This document shows, piece after piece, positions 7,378 to 16,602 of a stretch of 64,000 nucleotides of DNA (positions are counted from its first letter, which is position 1; the number at the start of each line of letters is the position of its first letter). Under the pieces are notes generated by a model. That model made no database searches. It was not told where the DNA came from and saw only the letters and a program-made list of their open reading frames with translations. Both the position numbers and the translations under genes were made by a program. Source of the DNA: Mycolicibacterium novocastrense. Its GTDB lineage: Bacteria; Actinomycetota; Actinomycetes; Mycobacteriales; Mycobacteriaceae. The stretch spans positions 124,001-188,000 of the forward strand of contig NZ_BCTA01000052.1 in the NCBI RefSeq assembly GCF_001570485.1, written 5' to 3'.

Positions 7378-8574
7378 ATGTCACCCCGGTCCCTGCCGTA
7401 CCCGGTCTTCGACATCGACAACCACATGTACGAGACCACCGACGCGCTCACCAAGTACCTGCCGAAGCAGCACCGCGGCAAGGTCGGCTACGTCGAGGTC
7501 AACGGGCGGCCCAAGCTGGTCGTCAAGGACCACATCAGCCATATGATCCCCAACCCCACGTTCGAACGCGTCGCTCGCCCGGGCAGCGCCGAGGACTACT
7601 TCCTCGGCAACAATCCCGAGGGACTGAACTTTCGCGAGTTCGTCGGGGAGCCAATGAATGTCATCCCGGCCTTCCAGGCGCCCGCACCCCGGCTGGAGCT
7701 GATGGACGAGCTCGGTATCGACCAGTGCGTCATGTACCCCACGCTGGCCAGCCTCATCGAGGAACGCACTACCGACGACGTCGTCCTGACCCATGCGATC
7801 ATCCACGCCCTCAACGAGTGGATGCACGAACACTGGACGTTCAACTACCAAGACCGAATCTTCGCCACGCCGGTGATCTGCCTGCCGCTGGTCGACGAGG
7901 CCATCAAGGAGTTCCGCTGGTGCCTCGAGCGCGGCATGAAGACCTTCCTCGTGCGGCCTGCCCCGGTGCCGAGCCGGTTCGGAGGTTCGCGCTCGATGGG
8001 CCTGCCGGAGTTCGACCCGTTCTGGCAGGAGGTCGTCGACGCAGGCATCCCCGTGACCTTCCACGCGGCAGACAGCGGCTACCAGAAGCACCTCATGGAA
8101 TGGGAGGGCGGCGACGAGTACCTGTCGTTCAAGCCCAGCGCGCTGCGCGAGGTGGTGATGGGTTTCCGAGCGATGGAGGACACCCTGGCCGCCCTGATCT
8201 GCCACGGTGCGCTCTCGCGCTTCCCCGACTTGAAGGTTCTCGTCGTGGAGAACGGTAGCGGCTGGGTGCGAAACCTTCTGCGGCTGTTGGACAAGGCGTA
8301 CCGGACGATGCCGAAGGAATTCGACGAGCATCCTGTCGAGGTGTTCAAGCGCAACGTCTACATCCACCCGTTCCTCGAGGACGACATCAAGGGAATCATC
8401 GAGATCATGGGTGAGGACCACGTGATGTTCGGCTCGGACTTTCCCCACCCCGAGGGCATCGGCGATCCGCTGAGCTTCGTCGACCGGCTGGAGGGCCTGT
8501 CGGAGACCACGAAGGCGAAGATCATGGGTGGCAACGCCATCGAGCAACTGGGCCTCCAAAAGGTCCCGGCATGA
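7378..8574 (+). CDS. Amidohydrolase family metal-dependent hydrolase
   Basis: 398 residues, TIM-barrel amidohydrolase: metal motif DNH at residues 14-16, VTFHAADSGYQK mid-protein (metal/catalytic His), and GSDFPHPEG near residue 352. It is clearly paralogous to the protein at 3169-4362, with the same length and motif spacing. ATG 7378 has a strong AGGAGG ribosome site. The stop overlaps the ATG of the MaoC hydratase (ATGA), so the two are co-translated. Hydrolysis or decarboxylation of a ring-derived intermediate is plausible by family; the actual substrate is unknown. Confidence 0.87.
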   Translation: MSPRSLPYPVFDIDNHMYETTDALTKYLPKQHRGKVGYVEVNGRPKLVVKDHISHMIPNPTFERVARPGSAEDYFLGNNPEGLNFREFVGEPMNVIPAFQAPAPRLELMDELGIDQCVMYPTLASLIEERTTDDVVLTHAIIHALNEWMHEHWTFNYQDRIFATPVICLPLVDEAIKEFRWCLERGMKTFLVRPAPVPSRFGGSRSMGLPEFDPFWQEVVDAGIPVTFHAADSGYQKHLMEWEGGDEYLSFKPSALREVVMGFRAMEDTLAALICHGALSRFPDLKVLVVENGSGWVRNLLRLLDKAYRTMPKEFDEHPVEVFKRNVYIHPFLEDDIKGIIEIMGEDHVMFGSDFPHPEGIGDPLSFVDRLEGLSETTKAKIMGGNAIEQLGLQKVPA

Positions 8575-9044
8575 CGCAGACGACCGCGTCGCCGACGGAG
8601 TACGACGGGATCGCTGCTTTCGAAGAGCACGTGGGCGAGCATCTGGGGTACAGCGCATGGCGACAGGTCACCCAGAGGGAGATCGACCTGTTCGCCGAGG
8701 CGACGGGTGACCACCAGTGGATCCACGTGGACGCCGAGAAGGCGGCGGACGGGCCCTACGGCAAGACGATTGCCCACGGCTATCTCACACTGTCGTTGGT
8801 GCCGATTCTCGTCCAACAGATCTACAAGGTGACCGGCTTGTCGATGCAGGTGAATTACGGCGTCGACAAACTACGGTTCCCCGCGCCCGTTCCCGTCGAC
8901 TCGCGCATCCGCGCGGGCGCAGAGCTGATCAAGGTGGACCGAACCAACAACGGCGCGAGGGCCACGGTGCGGGTCACCGTCGAGGTCGAGGGCTCCGAAC
9001 GGCCGGCCTGCGTCGTCGACACCATCGCCGCGATGGTGCCGTAG
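8571..9044 (+). CDS. MaoC-family (R)-enoyl-CoA hydratase
   Basis: 157-residue single hot-dog domain. The hydratase-2 motif is visible: EATGDHQWIHVD around residues 42-53 supplies the catalytic Asp and His, followed by GPYGKTIAHGYLTLSL. Members hydrate 2-enoyl-CoAs to (R)-3-hydroxyacyl-CoAs. It overlaps the amidohydrolase stop by 4 bases and ends the rightward unit that faces the leftward CoA-transferase. Together with the dehydrogenases nearby it could supply the hydration step of a beta-oxidation spiral. Confidence 0.85.
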   Translation: MTQTTASPTEYDGIAAFEEHVGEHLGYSAWRQVTQREIDLFAEATGDHQWIHVDAEKAADGPYGKTIAHGYLTLSLVPILVQQIYKVTGLSMQVNYGVDKLRFPAPVPVDSRIRAGAELIKVDRTNNGARATVRVTVEVEGSERPACVVDTIAAMVP

Positions 9045-9050
9045 CGCGAA

Positions 9051-9066
9051 ATTGCACTCATGCAAT
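9051..9066. repeat. Inverted repeat between convergent genes
   Basis: ATTGCACTCATGCAAT is a perfect repeat with 6-base arms and a 4-base loop in the 64-base gap between the convergent MaoC and CoA-transferase stops. It is AT-rich and no T-run follows, so a role as terminator is weak. Confidence 0.3.
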
Positions 9067-9108
9067 GTTCACTCGAACTTTCCCTGCATCACTTCAATCT
9101 CGACGAAG

Positions 9109-11517
9109 CTAACCGTTCAGTAGGCGTTCGCCGATGACCTGCCGCTCACGCAGGGCGGCGATCTCCTCAGGGCTCAACCCAAGCGAGCCGAGTACCTCAT
9201 CGTTGTGCTGTCCGAGAGTCGGTGAGGGGGTTCGGTGGTGCCGCGACGGCCCCGGCATGATCCGGAACGGCCATCCGGGGTACCGCTGCCGACCGGCGAT
9301 CCGATGGTCCAGGTCTTCATAGAACCCGCGCGCCTCGAGCTGGTCGACGTCGTACATCCGGTCGGCGGTCATCAGCCGCTGCGCCGGCACACCGCGCTGA
9401 AGTAACGCTTCGGCGAAATCGTCGGCCTGCCGCGTGGCCGTACACTCCGCGATCACCTCGTCGAACTCGTCGTGGTGGCGCAACCGTGCCTCCGCCGACG
9501 CGAATCTCGGGTCGTGCTGGAGGTCGGCCCGGCCGAGCACTTCCGTCGCGGCGACCCAGTCGGCATCGTCTCGAATGGAGATGGCAATCCAATCGTCTTC
9601 TCCCACAGCGGGATAGACGCCTTGTGTGTATCGGCGGTGCCGATTGCCCGCGCGTTCGCGCACACGTCCCGTCAACGAATACTCGATGACGGGTTCGGCC
9701 GTCACCGCCGCGCCGACCTCGATCTGCGCCACCTCGATCAGCTGGCCTTCACCGGTTCGGCGCCGGTGTTCGAGCGCTGCGAGCAGCGCCACCGTGGCAT
9801 GAACGCCTGCGATCGGGTCGGCCGGACCCTGCAGGTTGCACGGGGGACCGTCAGCGTAGCCGGTCACCGCGGACATCCCGGCAAGTTGTTCGATGTTCAG
9901 TGCCCAGCCGACGTAGTCCCGCCACGGACCCTCGAGACCGAACCCGGGCATGCGCACCATCACCACACCCGGGTTGATCTGGACCAGTGAGTCGTAGTCC
10001 AACCCGAATTGCTCGACAACGCGCGGCGAGAAGTTCTCGATCACCACGTCGGCGTCGGCCGCGAGGCGCAATGCCAATTCCCGGCCGAGCTCGGTACCGA
10101 GGTCGAGGGTGATGTCGCGCTTGTTGAGGTTCGTGCCCTGCCACAACGGCCCGATCTCGTACCAGTCGTCGCTGTTGCGCAGTAGCGAACCCGAATACCG
10201 ATGCCCATCGGGGCGCTGAACCGACTCCACCTTGACGACGTCGGCGCCGAACGCGCCGAGATAGCAGGTGAGATACGCCCCGGCCCAGAACGTGCTCAGG
10301 TCAAAGACTTTCAATCCCGCGAACGGTTGCGATGCGTCACCCTCGCCGGCGGGTTTGCGCTGTGTCTCCCACCGCGTGCCAGCCATCCCCAGGGTCGGTG
10401 CGGGTCTCGGAGCACCCACCGGCGTCCTCGACAACCGAAACGGTGCCCCTGGCCGTCGAAAGCGTGCATCCTCGGGTCCTCCGTCGACGAAGAAGCCGCG
10501 GTCGCGGTATTGCGGGCAGCCCTGAATCGACGAACCGTCGTTGATGGGGGCGGCCGGAATCCGCATGGCCTGGCTCAGCTCGACGAGGTCGCCGACCGAG
10601 ATCGTGTCCAGCCAGGGCTGCGCCTTGGCGAAGAACTCATCGCGCTCGGGCCCGCCCAACATGATCGCAAGCTGGTGTTCGCCGAATTCGGGGAGCCCCA
10701 TCATCGCGCAGACGTCCAGCCAGTGCTGCCCGGTCAGACAGTTGATGCCGATCCAGCCGTCGGCCGCGCGGACGATGCCCAGCATCGGTGCTGCCTTCGA
10801 ATTCGTCGGCAGTCCCATGCTTTTCAGCCGCTCGGCCATCAGCATGGGGTAGGGCAGCGTGCACAACAACGACTCGAATGCCGAGATGTCGGCCTCCACG
10901 AGCCGACCCGGCTCGGCGTCCGCGATGCGCAGGGCGGTCAGCGCTGCGAGCGCCGCGTAGCCTCCCGCGATGTACTCGGGTATGCGCGCTCCGGCCTGCA
11001 CGGGCGGTCGGCCGAACTCCCTGAGGTTCACCCAACCCGAGGCCGCCTGCAGGGTCAGTGACGTCGACGGCTGGTCGCGCCGGGGACCCTCCTGCCCGTA
11101 GTCCGAGATCCTCACGACGACAAGGTCGCTGTTGATCCGTTGCAGTGAATCGCGATCGAGTCCCCAGTCGAATCGTCCGGCCGACCCGGCGGGCAGATCC
11201 TCGACCAGTAGGTCGGCCCCCGAAATCAGTTCGTGGGCGTGTTCAATGCCGGCAGCGGTCCGCAAATCTAGTGTCACACCGTGCTTTCCGGCATTGAGGT
11301 ACTCGAACAGCCCGCCGTGCTCCTGCGAACCTTCGCGAAACGGCCCCCACGTGCGCAGCGGATCACCTGTCGGCGGCTCGATCTTGCACACCTCGGCGCC
11401 GAGGTCGGTCAGCAGCTTGGTGCAGTACGGCGCCGCGATGTCGCTGCCCAGTTCGACAACCCGCAGTCCGGCCAGGGCTTCGCCCGGATCGATGGTTCGC
11501 TCGCAAGTGTCGCTCAC
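9109..11517 (-). CDS. Fused two-domain family III (CaiB/BaiF) CoA-transferase
   Basis: At 802 residues this is twice the usual CaiB length. Two full copies are visible: one from GLRVVELGSDIAAPYCTKLL (residue ~18) and a second from GLKVFDLSTFWAGAYLTCYL (residue ~398). Family III enzymes are normally interlocked homodimers, so the fusion is a pseudo-dimer. The catalytic Asp appears kept in the C-terminal copy (GPADPIAGVH) but reads as Glu/neighbouring residues in the N-terminal copy (RIPEYIAGG), suggesting one working site. It would transfer CoA between acids. The stop at the upstream aldehyde dehydrogenase boundary overlaps by 4 bases (same operon). Confidence 0.87.
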   Translation of the reverse strand: MSDTCERTIDPGEALAGLRVVELGSDIAAPYCTKLLTDLGAEVCKIEPPTGDPLRTWGPFREGSQEHGGLFEYLNAGKHGVTLDLRTAAGIEHAHELISGADLLVEDLPAGSAGRFDWGLDRDSLQRINSDLVVVRISDYGQEGPRRDQPSTSLTLQAASGWVNLREFGRPPVQAGARIPEYIAGGYAALAALTALRIADAEPGRLVEADISAFESLLCTLPYPMLMAERLKSMGLPTNSKAAPMLGIVRAADGWIGINCLTGQHWLDVCAMMGLPEFGEHQLAIMLGGPERDEFFAKAQPWLDTISVGDLVELSQAMRIPAAPINDGSSIQGCPQYRDRGFFVDGGPEDARFRRPGAPFRLSRTPVGAPRPAPTLGMAGTRWETQRKPAGEGDASQPFAGLKVFDLSTFWAGAYLTCYLGAFGADVVKVESVQRPDGHRYSGSLLRNSDDWYEIGPLWQGTNLNKRDITLDLGTELGRELALRLAADADVVIENFSPRVVEQFGLDYDSLVQINPGVVMVRMPGFGLEGPWRDYVGWALNIEQLAGMSAVTGYADGPPCNLQGPADPIAGVHATVALLAALEHRRRTGEGQLIEVAQIEVGAAVTAEPVIEYSLTGRVRERAGNRHRRYTQGVYPAVGEDDWIAISIRDDADWVAATEVLGRADLQHDPRFASAEARLRHHDEFDEVIAECTATRQADDFAEALLQRGVPAQRLMTADRMYDVDQLEARGFYEDLDHRIAGRQRYPGWPFRIMPGPSRHHRTPSPTLGQHNDEVLGSLGLSPEEIAALRERQVIGERLLNG

Positions 11518-12971
11518 GCCGGAACCCCGATCGCCTTGGGCTCCATGTACGCACGCAATCCCATGATCCCGCCCTCACGACCGATGCCGCTCTGTTTGAA
11601 ACCGCCGAAGGGGGCGTCGCCGGGGATGGTGCCGTTGATCGAGACCTGACCCGTCCTGATGCGTCGTGCGATGCCGACGGCGCGTTCGATATCGGTGCCC
11701 CACACCGCTCCGCCGAGCCCGTACGCCGAGTTGTTCGCCACCGCCACCGCCTCGTCGTCGCCGTCATAGCGCAGAACGGTCAATACCGGCCCGAACACCT
11801 CCTCCTGTGCAATGTACGAATCGGGGCTGGTGTCGGTCAGTATCGTCGGCTCGAAATAGAACCCACCCGAGCGGTTTTCGGGACGGCCGCCACCCGCCAC
11901 TACCTTCGCGCCATCGGACTCGGCGCGCTGGACGAAGCCCTCCACCCGCTCGAGGTGCGCCCTGCTGATCAGCGGCCCCATGTCCACCCCGTCTTCGGCG
12001 GGATTGCCGACCGTCACGGCGCGCGCCTTCTCGGCGAGCCGGCCGACGACCTCGTCGTGCAGTGCGGCGGGCACCACGAGCCGGCTGTTGAGGATGCACG
12101 CCTGCCCCGCATGCAGCGTGCACCCTTCGAACAACAACCGTTCGAGCAGTTCGTCGGTGACCTCGACGTCGTCGAGCAGAACCGACGCCGACTTGCCGCC
12201 GCATTCGAGCAGGATCCGTTTCATCGTCCCCGCCGCGCCCGCCATCACGTCGCGGCCGACTGCGGAGCTACCGGTGAAGCTCACCATGTCCACCCGCGGG
12301 TCCAGGGTCAGCACCTTGCTCGCATCGACGCCGGCAGGAGTGACGACATTGACGACTCCGGGCGGGATATCGGTCTCGTCGTCGATGATCCGGGCCAGGG
12401 CCAACCCGGCGAGCGGCGTCAGCGGTGACGGTTTCAGCACAACCGTGTTGCCCGCGGCCAGCGCCGCACCCACCTTCATCACGTTGAGGGTGTGGGGAAA
12501 GTTCCACGGCGTCATGATCGCCACCACGCCGAGAGGTTCGTACCGCAACAGGGTGGTACCCGCGGCGCCCCATGCGTCCATCGGCGCCTCGGCCGGCTCG
12601 AGTGCCAGTTCGGCGGAGTGTCCCGCCATGAATGCGGGACCGTCGACGTGGATCAACCGTTCGTTTGCTGTGCAACCCCACTCGGACTGCGCGAGCGCGT
12701 AGATCTCGTCGCCATGGGCCAGCAACGCATCGCTCAACTGCTGCAAGCATCGGGACCGCTCCTCCGGTGTGGCCGTCGCCCACGGCCCGGTGTCGAACGC
12801 GGTTCGCGCGGCGGCGATCGCCTGTTCGACCTGCGCCACCCCCGCATCCGGCGCCGACGCGATGACGGCCTCGGTCGCCGGATCGATGACGTCGTATCGG
12901 CCGCTCTCCGGCTTCACCCAACTGCCGTTGATGTAGAGGTCGTAGTCGTCGACAAGGGTGGATGCGGCCAT
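11514..12971 (-). CDS. Aldehyde dehydrogenase (NAD(P)-dependent)
   Basis: 485 residues with canonical landmarks: MTPWNFPHTLNVMKVG, FTGSSAVGRDVM, the general-base Glu in LLECGGKSASV, the catalytic Cys in GQACILNSR and EEVFGPVLTVLRY. It oxidises an aldehyde to a carboxylate, which the co-operonic CoA-transferase could then convert to a CoA thioester. ATG start at 12971. It is divergent from the P450 gene at 13206 and heads a two-gene leftward operon. Confidence 0.92.
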   Translation of the reverse strand: MAASTLVDDYDLYINGSWVKPESGRYDVIDPATEAVIASAPDAGVAQVEQAIAAARTAFDTGPWATATPEERSRCLQQLSDALLAHGDEIYALAQSEWGCTANERLIHVDGPAFMAGHSAELALEPAEAPMDAWGAAGTTLLRYEPLGVVAIMTPWNFPHTLNVMKVGAALAAGNTVVLKPSPLTPLAGLALARIIDDETDIPPGVVNVVTPAGVDASKVLTLDPRVDMVSFTGSSAVGRDVMAGAAGTMKRILLECGGKSASVLLDDVEVTDELLERLLFEGCTLHAGQACILNSRLVVPAALHDEVVGRLAEKARAVTVGNPAEDGVDMGPLISRAHLERVEGFVQRAESDGAKVVAGGGRPENRSGGFYFEPTILTDTSPDSYIAQEEVFGPVLTVLRYDGDDEAVAVANNSAYGLGGAVWGTDIERAVGIARRIRTGQVSINGTIPGDAPFGGFKQSGIGREGGIMGLRAYMEPKAIGVPA

Positions 12972-13153
12972 CAGATCACTGGACCTTCCTAGTTACGGCT
13001 GCGGGCCGTCGAGCCATCTCACCCAACTCAAATGCCCGACATCTGCGCCTTGTGTGTACACCGGCCAATGCCGCATAGTCAACGTTAGTGGCGATTATCC
13101 TGCGGCAATGCACATTGACACGGTGATCTTGCGTGCTGTAGACACAGTCTCAC

Positions 13154-13178
13154 CGGACAGTTATGTCTTATTTGTCCG
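13154..13178. promoter_or_regulatory. Operator candidate: CGGACA-N13-TGTCCG
   Basis: A perfect inverted repeat with 6-base arms (CGGACA at 13154-13159, TGTCCG at 13173-13178) lies just upstream of the P450 ribosome site in the 234-base divergent region. It differs from the GAKAAY repeat found elsewhere. The rest of the region shows only a short GTGTACAC palindrome near 13050 and no other clear element. Confidence 0.35.
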
Positions 13179-13205
13179 ATGGCCCATGTGTTGAGGAGAG
13201 CCTGC

Positions 13206-14420
13206 GTGCCCATTGAATCCACGCCCCGACCGACCTCCGCTCATCCGCTGCACTCTCCGGACTTCTACGCCGGCGACCCCTACCCGGCCTACCGAGAACT
13301 GCGCGCGACGACGCCGGTGGTGTGGAACGACGTCACGAACTTCTGGGCGTTGACCAAGTACGAGGACGTGCGCTTCGTCTCGGGTCACCCGATGTTGTTC
13401 TCGTCGACACACGGCATCACCATTCCGGATCCCAGCCAGCCGGAGCCGGTTCAAGAAGGCAACCTGATCTTCACCGATCCGCCGCGCCACCGGCAGCTGC
13501 GCAAACTCATCAACGCGGGGTTCACCCGCCGGCAAGTGTCGTTGCTGGAACCCACGATCCGGCGGATCGTCGACGGCATTGTGAATGACATCGATCCTTC
13601 TCGCGAGTACGAGTTCGCCGAAGAGATCGCTTCTCCCCTACCCACCCGGATGATCGCCGAAATGCTCGGCGCCGCACCGGAAGACTGGGAAAAGTTCCGC
13701 ACCTGGTCCGATGCCGCCGTCGGCACCGCCGACCCCGACATCGAGCTGGATCACCTGGTCGCGCTCGGTCAGCTGTACGAATACTTCACCAAGTTGATCG
13801 AGGCCCGGCGCTCCGGCGAGGTCTCCGGACAGGACGATCTGTTGAGCATCCTGGCCGCCGCCGAAGTAGACGGGGAACGCCTCACCGACGCCGATCTGCT
13901 CAACTTCTCCTTCCTTCTCCTGGTGGCCGGCAACGAGACCACCCGCAATCTCATCGCGCTCGGTACGGCTGTGCTGCTGGATCATCCCGATCAGTTCGCA
14001 CTGCTTCGTTCGGACCCGTCGCTTCTGACCTGCGCGGTCGAGGAGATGCTGCGCTTCACCAGTCCGGTGACGCACATGGCGCGAAGGGCCACCGCCGACG
14101 TCGAAATCCGCGGCCAGAAGATTCAGGCCGGCGACACGGTGGTGATGCTCTACGGCGCGGCCAACCGCGATGAGGAGATCTTCGGACCCACCAGCGAGGA
14201 GTTCGATATCACCCGGAACCCGAACCCGCACATCGCCTTCGGCGCCGGTGAGCATGCGTGTCTGGGCGCGCAACTGGCACGGCTCGAGGCCAGAATCATG
14301 TTCGAGGTGCTCTTCGGTACCTATCCGAGCATCGAGCTGACCGGGGACGTGACCCGCCTGCGCGCCACGATGGTGCCGGGCGTCAAACGCATGCCGGTGC
14401 GCCTGAAAGCGAGTGTGTGA
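13206..14420 (+). CDS. Cytochrome P450, first gene of igr-like operon
   Basis: 404 residues. The I-helix motif AGNETTRN is near residue 240, the ExxR motif reads EEMLRF, and the heme loop FGAGEHACLG puts the thiolate Cys near residue 352. Soluble class I P450s like this need ferredoxin and reductase. GTG 13206 is chosen because GAGGAG lies 7 bases upstream; an in-frame ATG at 13179 gives a nine-residue longer form without a ribosome site. The gene order that follows mirrors the cyp125-led igr operon, so terminal oxidation of an alkyl side chain is a reasonable inference. Confidence 0.92.
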   Translation: MPIESTPRPTSAHPLHSPDFYAGDPYPAYRELRATTPVVWNDVTNFWALTKYEDVRFVSGHPMLFSSTHGITIPDPSQPEPVQEGNLIFTDPPRHRQLRKLINAGFTRRQVSLLEPTIRRIVDGIVNDIDPSREYEFAEEIASPLPTRMIAEMLGAAPEDWEKFRTWSDAAVGTADPDIELDHLVALGQLYEYFTKLIEARRSGEVSGQDDLLSILAAAEVDGERLTDADLLNFSFLLLVAGNETTRNLIALGTAVLLDHPDQFALLRSDPSLLTCAVEEMLRFTSPVTHMARRATADVEIRGQKIQAGDTVVMLYGAANRDEEIFGPTSEEFDITRNPNPHIAFGAGEHACLGAQLARLEARIMFEVLFGTYPSIELTGDVTRLRATMVPGVKRMPVRLKASV

Positions 14421-15601
14421 TGGACTTCGACTACACCCCCGAACAAGAGCGACTCCGCGCGGAGTTTCGGGAGCGCCTCGAGGCGGTGATGACCCCCGAG
14501 CGGCGTGCGGCGGTCTCCGGCCTGATGGAGGGTGGCGCGGCGATGGCCGAATGCAGGCGCGCACTCGGGGAGGCCGGTCTGCTCGGTGTCGCATGGCCCG
14601 TGGAGTACGGCGGACGCGGACTGACCGCGCTGGAGCAGTACATCTTCAGCGAGGAGGCGCGCCGCGTGCATGCGCCGTTGCCGATGATCACGCTCAACAC
14701 CGTCGGACCCACTCTGATTCAGTACGGCACCGAGGAACAGAAGCAGAAGTTCCTTCCCGCGATACTCAAGGGCACCGTCGACTTCGCGATCGGCTACTCC
14801 GAGCCAGGGGCGGGCAGCGATCTCGCCTCGCTGCGAACGACCGCGGTGCGCGACGGCAATGAGTTCGTCATCAACGGCTCGAAGATGTTCACCAGCGGCG
14901 CGGAGTTCGCCGACTATATCTGGCTGGCCGCGCGAACCGATCCAGAAGCCAAGAAGCACAAGGGCATCACCGTGTTCATCGTGCCCACCGACGCGCCCGG
15001 GTTCTCGTGGAAACCCCTGCACACCATGCCGGGCGTATCGACCTACTACACGTTCTACGATGACGTGCGGGTCCCCGAGAGCGCGATCGTGCTCGGCGAG
15101 AACCAAGGCTGGAAGCTGGTGACCAACCAGCTGAACCTGGAGCGCGCAGCGCTCGGCAACCTCGGCGCCCTGGAGCCGTTGTTTGCCAAGACCGTGGAAT
15201 GGGCCAGGACCACACCGCTGGACGACGGGCGCGTCATCGACCAGCCGTGGGTTCAACAGGCCCTCGCGCGTGTCGAGGCGCAGGTCGCTGCCTACCGGTT
15301 GCTGAACCTGCGGGTCAACAGCAACATGAGCTCGGGCGCACTTGGGATGGGGGAAGCCTCGGCGGCAAAGGTTTTCGGAACTGAGCTCACCCAGCAGGTG
15401 GCCCGCGAGCTTCTCGACGTCCTCGGGCAGGCCGGCACCCGCAAGGGCTCCGACGCGCCCCTGAAGGGGGACCTCGAAAGCGCCTACCGCCTCGCCGTCA
15501 TCAACACGTTCGGTGGCGGCGCGAACGAACTGCAACGAGACATCATCGCCATGGCGGGCCTCGGGATGCCACGCGCACCCCGCGACATGCGAGCGTCCTG
15601 A
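14420..15601 (+). CDS. Acyl-CoA dehydrogenase, FadE29/ChsE2-like
   Basis: 393 residues from ATG 14420, which overlaps the P450 stop (TGATG). Complete acyl-CoA dehydrogenase: MDFDYTPEQERLRAEFRERL start, AIGYSEPGAGSDLASLR flavin motif near residue 130, and GGGANELQRDIIAMAGL at the C-terminus. Length and motifs resemble FadE29 (ChsE2) of the igr operon, which pairs with the shorter FadE28 (ChsE1). A FadE28-like gene lies three genes downstream at 16603. Likely role: dehydrogenation of a short branched side-chain CoA ester as half of a heteromer. Confidence 0.88.
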   Translation: MDFDYTPEQERLRAEFRERLEAVMTPERRAAVSGLMEGGAAMAECRRALGEAGLLGVAWPVEYGGRGLTALEQYIFSEEARRVHAPLPMITLNTVGPTLIQYGTEEQKQKFLPAILKGTVDFAIGYSEPGAGSDLASLRTTAVRDGNEFVINGSKMFTSGAEFADYIWLAARTDPEAKKHKGITVFIVPTDAPGFSWKPLHTMPGVSTYYTFYDDVRVPESAIVLGENQGWKLVTNQLNLERAALGNLGALEPLFAKTVEWARTTPLDDGRVIDQPWVQQALARVEAQVAAYRLLNLRVNSNMSSGALGMGEASAAKVFGTELTQQVARELLDVLGQAGTRKGSDAPLKGDLESAYRLAVINTFGGGANELQRDIIAMAGLGMPRAPRDMRAS

Positions 15602-15614
15602 AAGGAATCCGGCA

Positions 15615-16172
15615 GTGACCACAGCGAAAGACGAACTGCGCGAGCGCCTCGACGCACTCATCGGCACGCCCACCGACGGCGTCGGCAAGCCGGTGCGCGC
15701 ACCGGATCCGGTGAACGCCGCGATGATCCGGCACTGGGCGTACGCCCTGGGCGACATGAACCCGGCCTACCTCGACCCCGAGTTCGCGCAGAACTCGCGC
15801 TACGGCGACATCGTGTCGCCGCCGGTGATGCTGCAGACCTGGACGATGCCGCCGCCGAAGCTGGAGGGCATCCACGAGCGCGGCGGTGTGCCGATCGAGA
15901 TGAAGGGTGAGAATCCGCTGCAGTTTCTCGCCGACGCCGGCTACACCGGCATCATCGCGACCAACTCCGAATTCGAGATCGAGCGCTATCCGCGGGTAGG
16001 AGACCAGATCACCTCCGAGACGGTTTTCGACTCGATCTCCGATGAGAAGAAGACGGCCATGGGCAACGGGTTCTTCGTCACATGGGTGACCACCTACCGC
16101 GATCAAAACGGTGAAGTCGTCGGCCGCCAGTGGTTCCGCACGCTGCGGTTCAAGACGGGTGGGAGTGATTGA
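15615..16172 (+). CDS. MaoC/FAS1-like dehydratase domain protein (ChsH2 N-terminal half equivalent)
   Basis: 185 residues from GTG 15615 (GGAA upstream). The hot-dog fold is indicated by IRHWAYALGDMNPAYLDPEFA, VSPPVMLQTW and GENPLQFLADAGYTGIIATNSEFEIERYPRVGD. In M. tuberculosis ChsH2 this kind of domain is fused to a C-terminal DUF35 domain, and the MaoC part pairs with ChsH1 to hydrate a steroid enoyl-CoA. Here the DUF35 part is the next gene (TGATG overlap), so ChsH2 is split. The catalytic His/Asp pair is not obvious in this half, as expected if ChsH1 supplies it. Confidence 0.82.
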   Translation: MTTAKDELRERLDALIGTPTDGVGKPVRAPDPVNAAMIRHWAYALGDMNPAYLDPEFAQNSRYGDIVSPPVMLQTWTMPPPKLEGIHERGGVPIEMKGENPLQFLADAGYTGIIATNSEFEIERYPRVGDQITSETVFDSISDEKKTAMGNGFFVTWVTTYRDQNGEVVGRQWFRTLRFKTGGSD

Positions 16173-16585
16173 TGGCCAGCAGACTCGCCCCCTCGATCAG
16201 TCCGGACACGGAGTTTTTCTGGTCCGGGCTCAAGGACCACGAGCTTCGCATCCAGCGCTGCACCGACTGCAAGACCTTCCGCGTTCCGCCGCGACCGATG
16301 TGCGGGAGCTGCCAGTCGCTCAACTGGGACTACGTCGTCTCCAGCGGACGCGGCACGGTCTACAGCTTTGTGATGCCGAAGTACCCGCCGCTGCCCTTCC
16401 TCGAGTATCCCTACGTCGTCGCGCTGATCGAACTCGATGAAGGTGTTCGCATCGTGTCGAACCTGTGCGATATCGAGCCCGAGGCGATTGAGGTCGGAAT
16501 GCCCGTCGAAGTCTTCTACGAGACCTTCGAGGCTCTGCCAAGCGGGGAAGAACTGGTGTTGCATCAGTTTCGGCCCGCGCGCTGA
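16172..16585 (+). CDS. DUF35 zinc-ribbon/OB-fold protein (ChsH2 C-terminal half equivalent)
   Basis: 137 residues. A rubredoxin-like zinc ribbon CTDCKTFRVPPRPMCGSC is followed by an OB-fold (GRGTVYSFVMPKYPP, YPYVVALIELDEGVRIVSN). DUF35 proteins bind thiolase-fold partners; in the igr system the DUF35 domain of ChsH2 is needed for the Ltp2 aldolase. It is encoded separately here and lies in the same operon as an Ltp2-like protein. The ATG at 16172 overlaps the previous stop (TGATG), which would keep the two ChsH2 halves in equal amounts. Confidence 0.88.
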   Translation: MASRLAPSISPDTEFFWSGLKDHELRIQRCTDCKTFRVPPRPMCGSCQSLNWDYVVSSGRGTVYSFVMPKYPPLPFLEYPYVVALIELDEGVRIVSNLCDIEPEAIEVGMPVEVFYETFEALPSGEELVLHQFRPAR

Positions 16586-16602
16586 ACTAGAGGAAGCCAC
16601 AC

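Noticed and set aside
9051..9066. ATTGCA-N4-TGCAAT as a strong terminator
   Set aside because: AT-rich stem without a T-run; kept only as a repeat of unknown role.
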